Shown piece after piece: positions 1 through 8,600 of a DNA stretch of 64,000 nucleotides (position 1 is the stretch's first letter; each line of letters opens with the position of its first letter). The notes beneath the pieces are model-generated. The model had not been told where the DNA came from, made no database searches, and was given only the letters and a program-made list of their open reading frames with translations. The position numbers and the translations under genes were made by a program. This DNA is from JBDGYW01 sp964518955 (GTDB lineage: Bacteria > Gemmatimonadota > Gemmatimonadetes > Gemmatimonadales > GWC2-71-9), in NCBI GenBank assembly GCA_964518955.1, contig CAZFHS010000022.1, positions 1 through 64,000 on the forward strand. The letters run 5' to 3'.

Positions 1-1093
1 ACCGCCCTACCGCCTTCACCACTAGCGTTGCCACAACGCCGCCGAAGTCGTCCGGTTCGGCAGTCACTCCGTCCGGCACCGTCCACTCACCACCGTCGAG
101 CACAATCGCGTACTTGTAGATCCCGGGGTCCAGGCTCAGGACCGCGGACCAAACGTGCGAGCCTTCCCTCTCGAGTGGTACGGGCAACCATCCGTTCCAC
201 CCTCCGACGATCTCGATGGTTTGAGCGTCGGCCGAGTGCCTGATCGCAAGACGAACGCGATTTCCATCCAACGGTGTGATCTCAACCGGAGGAACCAACT
301 CAGACGAGTACCGTAGCCCACCGGCAATTCCTATCCGTGTGCCGACGGTCACGTAAAGCCCGTCGGTGAATCCTACCATGTTTTGGGGGTATCTGCCCAT
401 CGTCAGTTCGAATGTGAGATGCGGAAGCATCGAACATTCGACGTGTCCCTGCCCCCAGGGGTCGTCTTCGAAGTCCCCAAATCTGTAACCGCCCGCCACC
501 GACGCACGTACGCCCGAACCGCGGTATGTGAATTCAAGTGTTGCATCGGTGTACCGGACAGTGTCGGAAAAAATCGCCATCAGGCCACCGGACATTGAGG
601 CTTCGGTGTTCAGTCTCCTTTGCAGCCGGGCACTCAAGATTTGGGTGCTGAATGTTGAATCGTAGATCGTTGTGACCGTTCCGAGTGACGCGCCGGCGGT
701 AAGCATGGTCCGGCCGCCGTTCAGAACTCCGAGAATGCCGCCAGACGCCTCTCCGTTCCACAATCCTCCCTGAATGCGGTTGCCGTCGCCGCCGGCTGAT
801 AGGCCCAGGCTGAAACCTCCCGAAACAGGAACGACAGCAGCGCCGAAACCAGAAAGTTGCGTCACCCACTCGCCGCTGGAGAATCTAGAGAGACTGCCTG
901 AGATGGTACCAGCGACGTTTGTGTTTGCAGCGGAAAACTGCAGAGACGAGAGCGCCGCTGTTCCGGAGATGGAATCAGCGTATCGAGCGTGTACTCCACC
1001 TAGGAGCACCGAAACTTCCTGAGCGGATACAGGTGCCCATGCAAAAAAAACGGCCGCGCCCAGACATAAGGCGCGGTATCTTAGACTCCGGAT
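1..1093 (-). CDS. Predicted outer-membrane barrel with C-terminal CBM48 glycogen-binding domain (partial)
   Basis: The gene runs off the left edge, so its C-terminus is missing. The frame opens with a signal-peptide-like stretch (CLGAAVFFAWAPVSAQ). About 235 Gly/Ser/Thr-rich residues follow, with alternating hydrophobic positions as in an outer-membrane barrel. From about codon 265 there is an E-set domain with GGWNGW and YKYAIVLDGGEW, typical of the AMPK glycogen-binding/CBM48 family. The same domain ends the anti-sigma factor three genes upstream in this operon. The start is odd: between the in-frame TAA at 1112-1114 and the signal peptide there is no ATG, GTG or TTG. An ATC at 1093-1091 follows GAGGGGACG, a plausible ribosome-binding site, and is used here provisionally. 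A CTG inside the signal peptide, or an indel in the A8 run near 1041, are alternatives. The sugar ligand is unknown. Confidence 0.7.
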   Translation of the reverse strand, partial: MRSLRYRALCLGAAVFFAWAPVSAQEVSVLLGGVHARYADSISGTAALSSLQFSAANTNVAGTISGSLSRFSSGEWVTQLSGFGAAVVPVSGGFSLGLSAGGDGNRIQGGLWNGEASGGILGVLNGGRTMLTAGASLGTVTTIYDSTFSTQILSARLQRRLNTEASMSGGLMAIFSDTVRYTDATLEFTYRGSGVRASVAGGYRFGDFEDDPWGQGHVECSMLPHLTFELTMGRYPQNMVGFTDGLYVTVGTRIGIAGGLRYSSELVPPVEITPLDGNRVRLAIRHSADAQTIEIVGGWNGWLPVPLEREGSHVWSAVLSLDPGIYKYAIVLDGGEWTVPDGVTAEPDDFGGVVATLVVKAVGR

Positions 1094-1830
1094 CGTCCCC
1101 TCTGCTTGTTCTTATTCCCGGCACCGGCACCGGGTTGAGTGCCAGGGACGCCGGGGGGACGACCGCCTTGGCCGCCCATACCTGCACCTTGACCCATGGG
1201 TACAGGCAAACCGCCACCCTCGAGAATGCGCCTCGCGATTCCCGCCATGGGTTCGCCCTGAGCTCGGAGGCCCGAGACCACCGACGGAAACTCTAGAACT
1301 TCCTCTGGCAAACGGCCGCCCCGGTAGGCATCGCCCACTGCTCTCACTGCTGCCGCTCTCTCCAAACCTTGTGCTCGCAGGGCGGCCGCAACTGTCAGAC
1401 CGGTTGCAGCGGCTTCAGGATCGGGCGCGGCTCCAATGATTTCATGCACGTCCTCTCGGCCGATTCCTCTCCCGAGCGCGCCTGCCGCAGCCGCGACCAC
1501 CGCTCCCGGTGGTGGATCTAGGCCTGCTCCGATAGCCACCTCTCTGCCGATTCTCAACTGCGTTTGGAGTTGGGTCATCACCATTATCACGCGATCAGGC
1601 GGTACTCGACCGCGCTTCGCCCAACCCTCGAGAGCCTTGGACACGAGTGGTTCCGTCGGCAGTTGGCTTGCTTCAGCCTGTTCTACGATCGTCGTAACCT
1701 GATCCGCAAACTCCGCGGGAGCGCCACGCGCGATCAGCATTTCTCGCACCTGGTGTTGCTGGGCAGCGAGCCCAGTGTGCACTCCTAGAGCGAGTACACT
1801 CAACAGTGCAAGTCGCATATGTGCCCTCAT
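1081..1830 (-). CDS. Secreted protein of unknown function in the ECF sigma operon
   Basis: 249 residues. An N-terminal signal peptide (LALLSVLALGVHTGLAAQ) predicts export. The middle is Ala/Gly-rich and helical, and the last about 45 residues are a Gly/Pro/Gln-rich low-complexity tail ending in basic residues. I recognise no family. The ATG overlaps the stop of the anti-sigma gene (ATGA at 1827-1830), so the two are translationally coupled. The gene ends 12 bp before the probable start region of the barrel gene, so it is the third member of a sigma, anti-sigma, unknown, barrel operon. Its place suggests an envelope protein that works with the CBM48 proteins on either side. That is inference from context only. 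Confidence 0.8.
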   Translation of the reverse strand: MRAHMRLALLSVLALGVHTGLAAQQHQVREMLIARGAPAEFADQVTTIVEQAEASQLPTEPLVSKALEGWAKRGRVPPDRVIMVMTQLQTQLRIGREVAIGAGLDPPPGAVVAAAAGALGRGIGREDVHEIIGAAPDPEAAATGLTVAAALRAQGLERAAAVRAVGDAYRGGRLPEEVLEFPSVVSGLRAQGEPMAGIARRILEGGGLPVPMGQGAGMGGQGGRPPGVPGTQPGAGAGNKNKQRGRSGV

Positions 1831-2480
1831 GAGCGTATTACTCCTCGCGGGCCCACCACAATCACGCTATTGGTTTGCCCGAATCCGTCATCTACTTGAG
1901 CGTGGGCGTCCGGGTCCGGGATCCACTCAGCTCCGTCGATCACGAACATATATTGGTGTTCGCCGGGCCGGAGCGGAACTGTACCCGTCCATACGCCTGT
2001 CTCAGCATTCCTGGTGAGTTCGACCCCTTCCGGTCGCCAATCATTGAAGGACCCGGCCAACGACACACGGTCCGCTGTGGGAGCTACGAGCTCGAACCGC
2101 ACGAGAATCGTTGACGGAATCGCAGCTGCCTCAACTACCGCCGGCACTCGATCCCTGAATGTCCCACCGCCCAAAACGCCGGCAGCCACCAGGACCACGA
2201 CGGCCGCCGCCGCAAGTGCTGGGCGTATCTGATAGACGTGCGGTTGGAACAACCAATTCCAGGCCGATTTCTGACTTTCGTCGGCTCGTGCCCGAATGGA
2301 AGCCATTACCGCTCGGTCGATATCTGAGCCCGGATCTTCCAGGTCGGTGGCGTAGCTAGCAACAGCTTCGAGCAGGCGATCGGCTTCGGCGCGGGCAGAC
2401 GAATCGACGCCTTCGGCCGGCACCTCACCATCGAGATACCGCTGAATATCAGGACCGAATTTGTCTGAGTCGTTGTTCAC
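1827..2480 (-). CDS. Transmembrane anti-sigma factor with periplasmic CBM48 domain
   Basis: 217 residues. Residues 1-80 are an acidic helical cytosolic part, with DIQRYLDGEV near the start as in zinc-less anti-sigma domains. A single membrane segment spans about 86-106. Residues 123-210 form an E-set domain with LAGSFNDWRPEGV, GVWTGTVPLRPGEHQYMFVIDG and EWIPDP, the hallmark of AMPK glycogen-binding/CBM48 modules. The two Trp residues that usually stack on sugar are present. The layout (sigma-binding cytosolic end, one membrane helix, extracytoplasmic sensor) is that of membrane anti-sigma factors. The gene overlaps the sigma gene by ATGA at 2477-2480. The inferred job is to hold the ECF sigma inactive until the outer domain senses a glucan or envelope state. 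No HXXXCXXC zinc motif is seen. Confidence 0.82.
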   Translation of the reverse strand: MNNDSDKFGPDIQRYLDGEVPAEGVDSSARAEADRLLEAVASYATDLEDPGSDIDRAVMASIRARADESQKSAWNWLFQPHVYQIRPALAAAAVVVLVAAGVLGGGTFRDRVPAVVEAAAIPSTILVRFELVAPTADRVSLAGSFNDWRPEGVELTRNAETGVWTGTVPLRPGEHQYMFVIDGAEWIPDPDAHAQVDDGFGQTNSVIVVGPRGVIRS

Positions 2481-3025
2481 AGCAACTCCTCGAGCCGTTT
2501 CTTCAACTCATCGCGTGCTCTGTATACCCGCATCTTCAAAGCATCTTCGCCAACTGCGAGCATCTCAGATATCTCGGCGTAGGAACGTCCATCGACATGT
2601 TTCAATACGAACGCTTCTCTCTGTTCTTCCGTGAGGGTCTTCATAGCGATTTCCAAGACCTCTCCGATCTCCGAGCGTTCGCTGTCAGCTTTGCTAGCTG
2701 GTTCCTCTCCCCGGTCTGCTGCCCTCTCCAACGATAGATGTCCGCGTCTCCGTTTCCGAACGTTGTGGCACTGATTCGAGACTATTCGAAACATCCATGC
2801 CTTGAACCGGTCCGGATCGCGACAGGAAGCCAGTGAGTCATATGCTCTGATGAATGCTTCCTGCAAAGCGTCTGCCGCATCGTCCTTGTCTCCGTCCAGC
2901 ATTGCGGCTGCGTATCGCCCGAACTCCCGGCGATAGCGCTCCACGAGCACCCGGTACATCTCAGCTTCGCCAGCTCGGGTCCGACGCACCAAATCACCGT
3001 CGGTCGGAGACGCCCTATCACTCAA
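2477..3025 (-). CDS. ECF-family RNA polymerase sigma factor
   Basis: 182 residues, the usual ECF length. Region 2 covers about residues 25-95 (YRREFGRYAAAML, DALQEAFIRAYDSL, FKAWMFRIVSNQCHNVRKR). Region 4 covers about 128-180 (LTEEQREAFVLKHVDGRSYAEISEMLAVGEDALKMR split across the helix-turn-helix). It is first in an operon with its anti-sigma factor (ATGA overlap). The start used is TTG at 3025, with GAGG upstream. That TTG lies inside the predicted -10 element of the sigma factor's own promoter, so transcripts from it would begin inside the reading frame. A start at TTG 2992 or GTG 2989 is possible and would keep all of region 2. Confidence 0.9.
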   Translation of the reverse strand: MSDRASPTDGDLVRRTRAGEAEMYRVLVERYRREFGRYAAAMLDGDKDDAADALQEAFIRAYDSLASCRDPDRFKAWMFRIVSNQCHNVRKRRRGHLSLERAADRGEEPASKADSERSEIGEVLEIAMKTLTEEQREAFVLKHVDGRSYAEISEMLAVGEDALKMRVYRARDELKKRLEELL

Positions 3026-3055
3026 GAGACAACCTCAATATCGAAGAAGTAACGC
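3023..3055 (-). promoter_or_regulatory. ECF-type promoter of the sigma operon (autoregulatory)
   Basis: On the minus strand this reads GCGTTACTTC, 13 bp, TTGTCTCTTG. The same two blocks at the same spacing recur at 3172-3204 and, with the first block as GCGTTACCTT, at 4631-4660. The GTTACTT block and GTCTC block, 16 bp apart, match the general ECF layout (GGAAC-like -35, GTCT-like -10). Being in front of the sigma gene itself, it implies autoregulation. Confidence 0.7.
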
Positions 3056-3171
3056 TTTGTATCAGCAAATCTTGAACTTGCGATCATGAAAAGAGACACA
3101 TAGGGACAGATAAGGCAATCAAGGTATATGATGCCTTATAAAGCGCCAATATTCCAGAAAAATCATGAAAC

Positions 3172-3204
3172 GCGTTACTTCCTTGTAGTTCGTGTTGTCT
3201 CTTG
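3172..3204 (+). promoter_or_regulatory. ECF-type promoter for the Gln/Met-rich gene
   Basis: GCGTTACTTC, 13 bp, TTGTCTCTTG: both 10-bp blocks are identical to those of the divergent sigma promoter, while the 13-bp spacer differs, so the blocks are conserved and not merely duplicated. Transcription would start near 3210, which supports the gene start at 3278 rather than an upstream ATG. Confidence 0.7.
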
Positions 3205-3277
3205 TTGGGCGCGTGTGAAAGCACCGCGCGCGAGCAACTCGAAACTCGAATGCAGCGAACGTAAACCGGGGGATACG

Positions 3278-3706
3278 ATGCGAAAGATCTTGATAGCAGC
3301 GGCGGCTTTGACCCTATGTGCGCACACAGGCCTCACGGCCCAGTCCGCTCAGCAACAGCAGCGGATGCAGCAACAGCAACAGGAACAGCAGAACCGCATG
3401 CAACAGATGCAACGCCTCCAAAATATGGGGCAGCAGATGGATCGGGTCATGAATCAGGTCCGCCAGATGAATCAGCAAATGACCCAGCAGCAAGTGCGCC
3501 AGGAATACCGGCAGATGGGGCAGCAGATGGAGCAGACGTGCACCCAGATGCGGCAGATGCTCCAGCAGATGGAGAGGGTCCAGAACGATCCAGAGACCAC
3601 AGGCAATCAGCTGAGGCAGATGAACCGGGTACAGGAGCGCGTTCAGAACATGATCCAAGAAATGGAACAGGCGCAGCAGGCGCTCGTTGAACTGGCTATA
3701 CCATGA
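3278..3706 (+). CDS. Exported Gln/Met-rich coiled-coil protein
   Basis: 142 residues. A signal peptide (MRKILIAAAALTLCAHTGLTAQ) is followed by about 110 residues made almost wholly of Gln, Met, Arg and Glu in helical heptads (QMQRLQNMGQQM and variants), so a long periplasmic coiled coil is likely. The ATG at 3278 has GGGGG 6 bp upstream and lies downstream of the ECF-type promoter. The open frame extends further upstream but without a signal peptide. Its stop overlaps the next gene's ATG. I do not recognise a named family. The low-complexity composition makes homology weak evidence. An envelope chaperone or scaffold role is only a guess. Confidence 0.8.
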   Translation: MRKILIAAAALTLCAHTGLTAQSAQQQQRMQQQQQEQQNRMQQMQRLQNMGQQMDRVMNQVRQMNQQMTQQQVRQEYRQMGQQMEQTCTQMRQMLQQMERVQNDPETTGNQLRQMNRVQERVQNMIQEMEQAQQALVELAIP

Positions 3707-4608
3707 CGCCGAAGCGTTTCCTAGTACTATCGGTGTTGGTAGTCGCGTGGACGGCGCCATTGTCCGCGCAGCGGCTCCACTACGAGGGTGGATTGTCGAT
3801 GTCCAGCGGTTCCTACATCTTCACCGAACGTACGACTAGTTGGGTGCTCTCGAATGGCCTCGCGCTGGATGCGGGGCCATTCACCATTAGGGGAACCGTG
3901 CCGGTCTACCGGCAGAACACCACGTTGCTTACGACGTCCGCGACTGGACTTTTGCCTACCGGAGGATCTTCTAGTGGAGTGGTATCCGACTCATCGTCGG
4001 CTCGCAAAGGTGGGCAGGGCGGTAGTGGCGGAAACAACTCGGAAGTTGCCGCGGTGCTGCCGTCGTTCCATGAGGCCTCGGCCCTAGCAACAGACCCTGT
4101 AGATGTTCCCCTTTCTTCCGTCACGGGTTATAGGGTCACGTTGGGCGATCCGATGATCAACATCAGCACTGTATTGACGGAAAGCGGGCGGACTAGCGTT
4201 CTGGCGAGTCTCGGAGCGAAGCTCCCACTGAACGACACTACGAATTTCGGAACTGGAGAGTGGGATGTAGGCGGATCGCTCTCCCTGTCGCACGGTGTCA
4301 ACACCAGCGTGTTGTTGGGAGTCGATTTCTCGTACTGGCGGTTTGGTGATCTCCCGGAACTCGACCTGAGGGACGGCATAATGGGATCGGCCAGCGTCGC
4401 GTACCTCGGTACTACCGGCTGGGGTGGATCGGCGAGTCTGATGGGGGCCCGGTCGATCGTAGAAGGGTTCGCGGACTCATACATTGCGAGCGCTTCCCTC
4501 ACCAGGCTGGCCGGAATCGGCGCTGTGAGCATGAACCTTGCTATGGGTCTCTCAGAGATGGCGCCTGACTTCACTGCGGGTCTCAGCTGGCGGGTGACAG
4601 TCAATTAG
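3703..4608 (+). CDS. Predicted outer-membrane beta-barrel protein
   Basis: 301 residues. Signal peptide RFLVLSVLVVAWTAPLSAQ, then alternating amphipathic strands with many Gly/Ser/Thr and aromatic residues (LHYEGGLSMSSGSYIFTE; GVDFSYWRFGDLPEL), ending in a final strand TAGLSWRVTV, all typical of outer-membrane barrels. A Ser/Gly-rich, probably disordered loop lies near residues 85-115. It overlaps the Gln/Met-rich gene by ATGA, so the two are made together and presumably act together in the envelope, under the ECF-type promoter at 3172. Function not known. Confidence 0.8.
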   Translation: MTPKRFLVLSVLVVAWTAPLSAQRLHYEGGLSMSSGSYIFTERTTSWVLSNGLALDAGPFTIRGTVPVYRQNTTLLTTSATGLLPTGGSSSGVVSDSSSARKGGQGGSGGNNSEVAAVLPSFHEASALATDPVDVPLSSVTGYRVTLGDPMINISTVLTESGRTSVLASLGAKLPLNDTTNFGTGEWDVGGSLSLSHGVNTSVLLGVDFSYWRFGDLPELDLRDGIMGSASVAYLGTTGWGGSASLMGARSIVEGFADSYIASASLTRLAGIGAVSMNLAMGLSEMAPDFTAGLSWRVTVN

Positions 4609-4630
4609 AAGATGGTAGAAGTGAAACCGG

Positions 4631-4660
4631 GCGTTACCTTTCAGTGGTTTGGCTTGTCTC
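4631..4660 (+). promoter_or_regulatory. Third ECF-type promoter, upstream of the DUF4382 lipoprotein gene
   Basis: GCGTTACCTT, 13 bp, TTGTCTC. It matches the two promoters at 3023-3055 and 3172-3204 in 8 of 10 bases of the first block and all 7 of the second, at the same spacing. Transcription would begin near 4668, agreeing with a start at 4724. Confidence 0.65.
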
Positions 4661-4723
4661 CTAATTAGACAACCAGCTACAACCAGAGTGATTTCAAGAC
4701 AAGCTGAACTTTTTGGAGGACTG

Positions 4724-5491
4724 ATGAACTCGCAACTGTTTCGGAAAATGAAGATGCTGGCCGTAGTTCCCGGCATACTCATTGTGGCAGCGGCCTGCGG
4801 TGAAGTAACTGCCGTTGGCGATGGCATGGGTGAGGTGCAGGTAACACTCCAAGAGGCTGCGGCGGAAGCGCTCTTTCATATGATGACTGCGGACTTAGCA
4901 GCAGCACCGGAGGCGACATCTGGTCGAGTCCCGAGGGGCGACGTGAAGCTGCTCCAGGTAACTGTGACTGGAATCCACATCCTCCCATATTGTGAGGATG
5001 CGGGCGAGGAGAACGGTGACGGGCAGTGTGAAGATCTGTGGGAAGAACTGGACCTTGGCGACAACAACTACGAGCTGAACCTGCTGGATCTTCCCAGTGA
5101 AGATGCCGACGCCCTTCCATTGGCAGAGGGCACAGTTTCGGCGGGCGAATACCACAAGATTCGTCTTTTTGTCACGGATGCCATTGTTGCGTTTGGCCAG
5201 GACATCACGGTCGGACACTCGACCTTCTTGGCACGCGATTCCATCGAAGGTTATGTGTTGACAGACTCCACCACGTGGCTCGTCCATCCTTTGGAGATCC
5301 CGTCGGTCGAAAACAGCGGCATCAAGGCTGACATCGATTTGGTGGTTGAGGAAGGCCAGGTGGGTGAAGTTGGCCTGCTTTTCGACGCGGAAGCCACATT
5401 CCGAAACGTGATCGCCACCGGCAGTGGCCGTGTGAAGATGCCACCGGTGCTCAAGGCTCGGCCGATGAATCAGAATCAAAACGGCGGATAA
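4724..5491 (+). CDS. DUF4382-type lipoprotein
   Basis: 255 residues. The ATG at 4724 is preceded by TTGGAGG and is followed by a lipoprotein signal with Cys25 in AAAC. An earlier in-frame ATG lies upstream of the predicted promoter start and is not used. The body resembles DUF4382: VTVTGIHILP, an acidic insert rich in Glu/Asp/Cys, then NYELNLLDL, LPLAEGTVSAGEYHKIRLFV and a C-terminal domain with PSVENSGIKADIDLVVEEGQ. The family is predicted to be exported and Ig-like, with no known reaction. A strong terminator follows. The shared promoter links it to the ECF regulon. Confidence 0.8.
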   Translation: MNSQLFRKMKMLAVVPGILIVAAACGEVTAVGDGMGEVQVTLQEAAAEALFHMMTADLAAAPEATSGRVPRGDVKLLQVTVTGIHILPYCEDAGEENGDGQCEDLWEELDLGDNNYELNLLDLPSEDADALPLAEGTVSAGEYHKIRLFVTDAIVAFGQDITVGHSTFLARDSIEGYVLTDSTTWLVHPLEIPSVENSGIKADIDLVVEEGQVGEVGLLFDAEATFRNVIATGSGRVKMPPVLKARPMNQNQNGG

Positions 5492-5515
5492 GAGCAGTTG
5501 AGGCCGCAATCGAAA

Positions 5516-5547
5516 GGGCCCCCATCTCGGGAGAGGTGGGGGCTTTT
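5516..5547 (+). terminator. Rho-independent terminator
   Basis: Stem GCCCCCATCTC / GAGGTGGGGGC (one G-U type mismatch), four-base loop and a TTTT tail, 25 bp after the DUF4382 stop. Confidence 0.85.
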
Positions 5548-5581
5548 GAATAGGCTGCTCCGCTGCCTGGCCTAGCTGATA

Positions 5582-5597
5582 GATTACGCTCGTAATC
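5582..5597. promoter_or_regulatory. Short inverted repeat upstream of the BNR-repeat gene
   Basis: GATTACG-CT-CGTAATC, perfect 7-bp arms, 41 bp before the exoprotein start. It has operator-like geometry, but no regulator is known for it. Confidence 0.35.
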
Positions 5598-5638
5598 CTC
5601 CGACCAAGAAACCAGCACCAGTACACCGGGAGCAGACC

Positions 5639-8600
5639 ATGCGCCACGCCATGGCCATCGCACTGTGTTCTCTCTTCGTTCCCCTCGCCGCGGATTCTCA
5701 GGCCGTAGATGAGTCCTATCTGGACTTGCTCCGATGGCGTTCTATCGGCCCGTCACGCGGCGGCCGAGTAGTTGCGGTCGCGGGAGATCCCGTGAACAAG
5801 ATGGTCTTCTATCAGGGCACGACCGGTGGCGGTGTCTGGAAGACCGACGACGGTGGCATCAATTGGCACAACGTCTCCGACGGTTTCTTCCGCACAGGTT
5901 CGGTTGGTGCAGTGGCGGTAGCGCCCAGCGATCCGAACATCGTGTACGTCGGAATGGGTGAAGCGTGCATTCGCGGCAACGCCTCGCACGGTGACGGGGT
6001 TTATATGTCCACCGACGCAGGAGAGACATGGAGCCACCTCGGCCTAGCGCCAACTCTGCAGATCTCCCGTGTTCGGGTCCACCCCAACGATCCAGATCTC
6101 GTCTACGTTGCCGCGCTCGGAGATGCGTGGGCCCCGAGCGAGGAACGCGGCGTCTACAGGTCGCGCGACGCGGGAGCTGCCTGGGAGAAGATCCTTTATC
6201 GCGACGAAAACACTGGCGCCGTCGATCTGGTTGTGGATCCTGCTGACCCCGATGTGTTGTACGCGTCGATGCTCGAACTCAGACGGTATCCGTGGGGATT
6301 CCGTAGTGCCGGACCCGGCACCGGTTTGTTCAAGTCGGTAGACGGTGGGGACACTTGGTCGGAACTCACAAACAACCCAGGTATGCCGGACGGCATGAAA
6401 GGGCGCATTGGCATCACCGTGTCACCTGCCGACCCAAACCGCCTCTGGGCGATCCTCGACGCGGAGATTGGAAAGAAGGGCGTGTTCCGTTCTGACGACG
6501 CGGGGGCGACGTGGGCTCGGCTCACCGACGACGCCGATCTGACTCAGCGTCCCTGGTACTACCATCACATCTTTGCGGATCCGCAGGACGCGAACACCGT
6601 CTACGTGCTGAACGTCTTCATGTGGAAGTCGACAGATGGAGGGGAGACGTTTAGCCGGATGTTGGCACAACACCTCGATAACCACGATCTGTGGATCGAT
6701 CGCGAAAATCCATCGCGTATGATCAACGGCAACGACGGTGGTGCCACCGTGAGCTTCAACGGTGGCAGGTCGTGGTCTACCCTGCTTAACCAACCGACAG
6801 CTCAGCTCTACCATGCGTCCGTCGACAACGCCGTTCCATACCGAGTGTACGGGTCGCAGCAAGACAATACGTCGATCTCGGTGCCGAGCAGGTCGGACTA
6901 CGGCCGCATCACTATCGAGGATTGGTATACCATCGGCGGTGGCGAAGATGGTTCGATTGCGGTCAATACTGAAGATCCCAACATCGTCTACTCTGCGGAT
7001 CACCACTGGATATACCGATACGATCACGGCAACAAGCAGGTGCGGGACATTTCTCCGAACCCTGAGACGCATTACGGCTGGGGCTCGGCGGACATCAACT
7101 ATCGTTTCTGGTGGACCTTCCCTGTCGTTACCTCCCCTCACGATCCCAACGTGCTGTACGTGACATCGCAATACGTTCACAAGACCACGGATGAGGGACG
7201 CAGTTGGGATATCATCAGCCCCGACCTCACTCGTGCAGACCCGAGCACACTCGAGAATACACCTTCATATCTGTCACCAGAGACTGGGGAGTATTGGGGA
7301 CCGATTACTCGCGAGGCGTACGGTCCCGAGTGGTATGCCACGATCTTCGCGTTCGCCGAATCTCCACTGCAGCCAGGGCTGCTTTGGGCAGGGTCGGATG
7401 ACGGCTACGTGCACGTGTCGAGAGACAACGGGGAAACCTGGACAGATGTCACGATCGAGGAGCTTCCAGAATTCGCCATGGTCAGCATTCTGGAACCGTC
7501 GCAACACGATCCCGCGACTGCGTATGTCGCGGCTACTCGCTATAAACTCTCAGATCGAAATCCCTATCTCTACAAGACCAGTGATTACGGCGCGAGTTGG
7601 ACGAAGATCACTGACGGTATTCCCGAAGGCGACTTCACTCGGGTGATCAGGGAAGACCCTCTGAGAGAGGGGCTGCTGTATGCGGGCACGGAGACAGCGG
7701 TGTATGTGTCGTTCGATGCTGGAGACAGCTGGCAGTCGCTTAGCTTGAATCTACCTGTCGTGCCGATTCACGATCTCGTAGTCAAGAACGGTGACCTTGT
7801 AGCCGCGACTCATGGCAGGTCGTTCTGGATTCTGGATAACGTTGCTCTGCTCGCTCAGTTCAATGACCAGGCGCTGAATGCACCGAGACACATGTTTGAG
7901 CCACGCACCACGATCCGCTTCCGTCGAGATGCGTCTGCTGCGGCGTTCTTCACAGACATGCCGACTTTTATTGGGTCAAACCCAACTGGGCAGAATCCAC
8001 CGGATGGAGTTGTGATACCGTACTACCTCGAGGATGAACCCTCCAACCCAGTGACGCTCCGGATTCTCAGAGATACCGAAGAGGTCGCGACATTTTCCAG
8101 CGGTACCCAAACATCGGGCGGGGGAGGGTTCTTCGGCGGCGGCGGCAGCGGCAACCTCACGGCGGACCAGGGAGCCAATAGTTTTGTTTGGAACATGCTG
8201 TACCCTGGGGCCGAACTGTTGGACGATGCTGTGTTCCAGGGAAGTTCCTCCGGCCCAATGGCTCCGCCGGGAGCGTACGTAGCCGAGCTCACTGTCGACG
8301 GCGAGACACTGCGCACGGAGTTCGAGATCGTGAAGGATCCCGGCACCGAGTTCGCCGATGCCGAACTCCAGGAACAGTTTCAGTTCTTACTCGAGGTGCG
8401 CGACAAGTTGACCGAGACTATGAGCCTCGTGGGGCGCATCCGCGAGATGCGCAACGATGCTGTAAACAGGGTCGAACGGGCCGGTGGAGGAGATCGTCTA
8501 GAGCGAGCGATGACGGCCCTCAATGACAGGCTTTACCCTCTGGAGGAGCGTCTCGTACAGTATCGCGCCCGTGCAGGACAGGACCTGATTGCGCAGCCCA

